NCBI GenBank assembly: GCA_013817135.1
Contig: JACDDF010000065.1
Coordinates: 1 to 8,386 of the forward strand
From: Nitrospirales bacterium
GTDB taxonomy: Bacteria > Nitrospirota > Nitrospiria > Nitrospirales > UBA8639
Direction of reading: 5' to 3'
Length of the DNA stretch: 8,386 bases
This document shows positions 6,472 to 8,386 of the stretch, one piece after another; position 1 is the first letter of the stretch, and each line of letters opens with the position of its first letter. A model generated the notes under the pieces. The model made no database searches. It saw only the letters and a program-made list of their open reading frames with translations, and was not told the origin of the DNA. The position numbers and the translations under genes are program-made.

Positions 6472-7698
6472 GTGATCCCTACGTTTGGTCTATGGGAGAT
6501 TTTGAGCCGTGACGTGACCTTCCTGGGAGGGCCGCACAGCCCCCTGCTGAGTTGGCTGGGGTCTGGTGGGATCCTGCTTTTTTTTCTGTGGCACATCCTC
6601 AAGATGCGAAAGGAGACGGCTTCGGTTCGACGGGCGTTCGAGCGAATCCATCCAATGTTACAGGCTCTGGCCAACGAGCGAAGGGACCTGGATCGCGATC
6701 GCTTCACCCATCACCACGGAAAGGGGTTCTCAACCCATGCTGGCCGGGGTGCATCCCCTTCCAGCCGGCTGGACAGTGATGACATCCAAACGCTCGATTC
6801 GGGAATGCAACAGGAACCCATCTTTCGCAGCCCGTGGGCGCAATACCGAATGACACTGATTTTGGAACAGGTCCCTTGGTTCGTGGACCCACGTATATTC
6901 AGCACCAGGCCCGCTGCAGAGGTATTCACCCAAGCAACCCTCATCGCCAAGCACGTAAATCTTACTTTCTATCGGCAATTTCCTTCACTTGTCACCGGCC
7001 TCGGGCTCCTGTTGACCTTTCTCGCCTTGTTTATCGGCCTTAGCAAGCTTCATGCGGATGGGAGTGAAATTGTAGGAATTCAGGGTCTGATTAACGGGCT
7101 GGCCGGAAAGTTCCTGACGTCCATCGTCGGACTTATCGTGGCCAATGTTTTCACCTTCCTTGAAAAACCGATAGTTGCCCGCCTGATGAATGCCCATCAC
7201 ACATGCCTCGATCTCATCGATCAACTCTTCCCTCGAAAAACTATGGAACAAATGTTAGAGCAACTCACAGCTATGCAAGGCCAATCCCCGAAAGATCATT
7301 CTTCCTCAAGGGAGGAAAGCCGCGAACACGTTGTTGGATGGGGGACAAACGGACTTGCCGGCCCTACCACGGATTTGACAGCGGCGATTCAGACCTTAAT
7401 GGCATTGCAGAAGGAGGATCATGCTGAAATCCGACGAACGGTGTCAGAACTTCCACGCGTCATCACAGACAGACTGCATGGTCCCCTGAACGGATTGACT
7501 GGCGCCATTCATGACCTCACCAAGTTGCTTAAGGATATAAGGCCTCATCCCGTGCAAACGGAAACATCTTTGGAAGAGCGCCCACCCCTCTGGAAAACCT
7601 CTACCAACTCTCGGGGTCCTTCCATGCTTAACTTTTTCGATAAAATCGGCTCCTGGTCAAAACGGCCGGGGCTAGCCAGACACCGGCGGACGGGATGA
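6472..7698 (+). CDS. ZorA-like MotA/TolQ/ExbB proton-channel protein
   Basis: Predicted inner-membrane ion-channel subunit of 408 residues (419 if GTG 6439 is used; numbering here is from 6472). One helix lies at about 25-44, then a cytoplasmic loop of about 125 residues, then two conserved helices at 171-190 (PSLVTGLGLLLTFLALFIGL) and 213-231 (KFLTSIVGLIVANVFTFLE). The polar T175/T182 and T216/S217 fit the pore-lining Thr/Ser of the MotA/TolQ/ExbB family. The segment before helix 2 carries SPWAQY, TRPAAEVF and N163, a pattern I associate with ZorA. The tail (232-408) is cytoplasmic, with an amphipathic, probably helical stretch at about 298-357. The gene overlaps the next one by four bases, so a 5:2-type motor complex with that product is likely by analogy. 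Flagellar MotA is less likely: it has four helices and no such tail. The tail is much shorter than in type I ZorA. Family call is firm, Zorya assignment moderate. Confidence 0.8.
   Translation: MIPTFGLWEILSRDVTFLGGPHSPLLSWLGSGGILLFFLWHILKMRKETASVRRAFERIHPMLQALANERRDLDRDRFTHHHGKGFSTHAGRGASPSSRLDSDDIQTLDSGMQQEPIFRSPWAQYRMTLILEQVPWFVDPRIFSTRPAAEVFTQATLIAKHVNLTFYRQFPSLVTGLGLLLTFLALFIGLSKLHADGSEIVGIQGLINGLAGKFLTSIVGLIVANVFTFLEKPIVARLMNAHHTCLDLIDQLFPRKTMEQMLEQLTAMQGQSPKDHSSSREESREHVVGWGTNGLAGPTTDLTAAIQTLMALQKEDHAEIRRTVSELPRVITDRLHGPLNGLTGAIHDLTKLLKDIRPHPVQTETSLEERPPLWKTSTNSRGPSMLNFFDKIGSWSKRPGLARHRRTG
7685..7690 (+). promoter_or_regulatory. Shine-Dalgarno site of the ZorB-like gene inside the ZorA-like gene
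   Basis: GGCGGA lies four bases before the ATG at 7695, within the last codons of the upstream gene. Together with the ATGA stop/start overlap it indicates translational coupling. Confidence 0.5.
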
Positions 7699-8372
7699 GT
7701 TCCCCGACCGATCAGGATAACGCCAGTTCTCCCACGACGGGCGGGGTCATCGATCTCATGACCTCATTGGCCATGATCTTCATTCTGCTCTTTGCGGCCT
7801 TTATTACTCAGACCTCTTCCGAAGCCCAATCCCAATTACAGGAGCACAAAGAGAATGTGCAGGTAGCCCTCCGCGATCACCTGGAGCGCTTAGGTCTTTC
7901 GCTCGATTCCGATCCCAAAGATCCGCTCACGCTTCTCATCATCGTCCCCGACAAAAAACTCACCTTTGAATTCGGCCAAAGCATTCTTTCTCATGACGCC
8001 GTTCAGTTTTTACAGGAAGCGATGCCGTTCTATGCGGCAGTTTTATGCGGGCCCTTGCGCGACAAGATAGATTCCCTCGCCATACAAGGCCACACCGACG
8101 ATCGCGGCGACGATGTCATTAATCTCAAATTAAGTCAGGAACGGTCGCTGGCCGTAATGGTCAAGGGATTGGAGGTTATTGAGGCCCAAGAACCGTTAGC
8201 CTTCCAATGCTTCCAGGAATTGACATCAGCCTCGGGCCGAGGACGACAAGACCTGATCTACGATGGCGATCACAGGGTCAACCGCGAGAAGAGCCGCCGC
8301 GTGATCTTTAAAATCCGCCTCCGTTCAACCGAGCAACGCGCTACTGCTGAGCAGCCAGCCAAGATTCTATAA
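7695..8372 (+). CDS. ZorB-like MotB/OmpA-domain stator protein
   Basis: This 225-residue protein has a short cytoplasmic N-terminus and one membrane helix at about 18-38 (VIDLMTSLAMIFILLFAAF). D20 sits near its cytoplasmic end, where MotB-type proteins hold the proton-carrying Asp. A linker (about 40-80) follows, then an OmpA-like peptidoglycan-binding domain (about 85-210). That domain shows LTFEFGQS at 89-96, IQGHTDDRGDD at 130-140 (D135/D136) and LSQERS at 146-151 (R150), the Asp/Arg pair that binds diaminopimelate in this fold. It ends with SRRVIFKI. The expected role is to anchor to the cell wall and carry protons through the channel formed with the upstream gene product. Length and layout fit ZorB of Zorya defence systems. 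A flagellar or gliding motor subunit is the alternative, but no motility gene is present. The gene ends 14 bases before the window edge. Confidence 0.82.
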   Translation: MSSPTDQDNASSPTTGGVIDLMTSLAMIFILLFAAFITQTSSEAQSQLQEHKENVQVALRDHLERLGLSLDSDPKDPLTLLIIVPDKKLTFEFGQSILSHDAVQFLQEAMPFYAAVLCGPLRDKIDSLAIQGHTDDRGDDVINLKLSQERSLAVMVKGLEVIEAQEPLAFQCFQELTSASGRGRQDLIYDGDHRVNREKSRRVIFKIRLRSTEQRATAEQPAKIL

Positions 8373-8386
8373 GGCAATCCACACTC

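Noticed and set aside
6472..8372. Flagellar MotA/MotB or ExbB/ExbD (TolQ/TolR) assignment for the pair
   Set aside because: The first protein has three helices plus a tail (MotA has four). The second has an OmpA peptidoglycan-binding domain, absent from ExbD and TolR. No flagellar, TonB or Tol-Pal genes are nearby.

Overview
The window holds four gene units in three blocks, plus two sizeable intergenic regions. GC is moderate, coding is dense, and the proteins are typical of an environmental Gram-negative bacterium: a multi-PAS hybrid kinase, an OmpA-type peptidoglycan-binding protein, and a fused fatty-acid activating enzyme. An intergenic inverted-repeat element at 1143-1285 resembles dispersed repeats I recall from Nitrospira genomes. 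I therefore lean towards Nitrospirota, with low to moderate confidence. No rRNA, tRNA, CRISPR array or intact transposase gene was seen.

Block 1 (1-1141, + strand) is the 3' end of a large gene entering from the left. It encodes the C-terminal tip of an AMP-forming acyl ligase, then an acyl carrier protein domain, then a PlsC-type acyltransferase. This looks like a single polypeptide that activates a fatty acid, holds it on its own carrier and passes it to a lysophospholipid. A 143-bp imperfect inverted-repeat element starts one base after its stop codon. The rest of the gap to the next, convergent gene (to 1618) is noncoding but contains overlapping perfect palindromes.

Block 2 (1619-5656, - strand) is one 1345-residue soluble hybrid sensor kinase: receiver, three PAS, GAF, two PAS, HisKA, HATPase and a second receiver. 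All phosphotransfer residues are present. It has a good Shine-Dalgarno sequence and a good sigma70-like promoter, and the promoter spacer contains an inverted repeat.

The 5657-6438 gap separates the divergently transcribed kinase and block 3. It contains what looks like a broken small gene on the - strand (6013-6246), a perfect palindrome (6274-6287) and a candidate promoter for block 3.

Block 3 (6472-8372, + strand) is a translationally coupled pair (ATGA overlap). The first gene encodes a three-helix MotA/TolQ/ExbB-type proton-channel protein with a long cytoplasmic tail. The second encodes a MotB/OmpA-like protein with a membrane-embedded Asp and a C-terminal peptidoglycan-binding domain. 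Together they most resemble the ZorA-ZorB motor pair of Zorya anti-phage systems. The window ends 14 bases after the second gene, so any effector (ZorC/ZorD, ZorE or something new) would lie outside it. This pair is the best candidate for an interesting system here.
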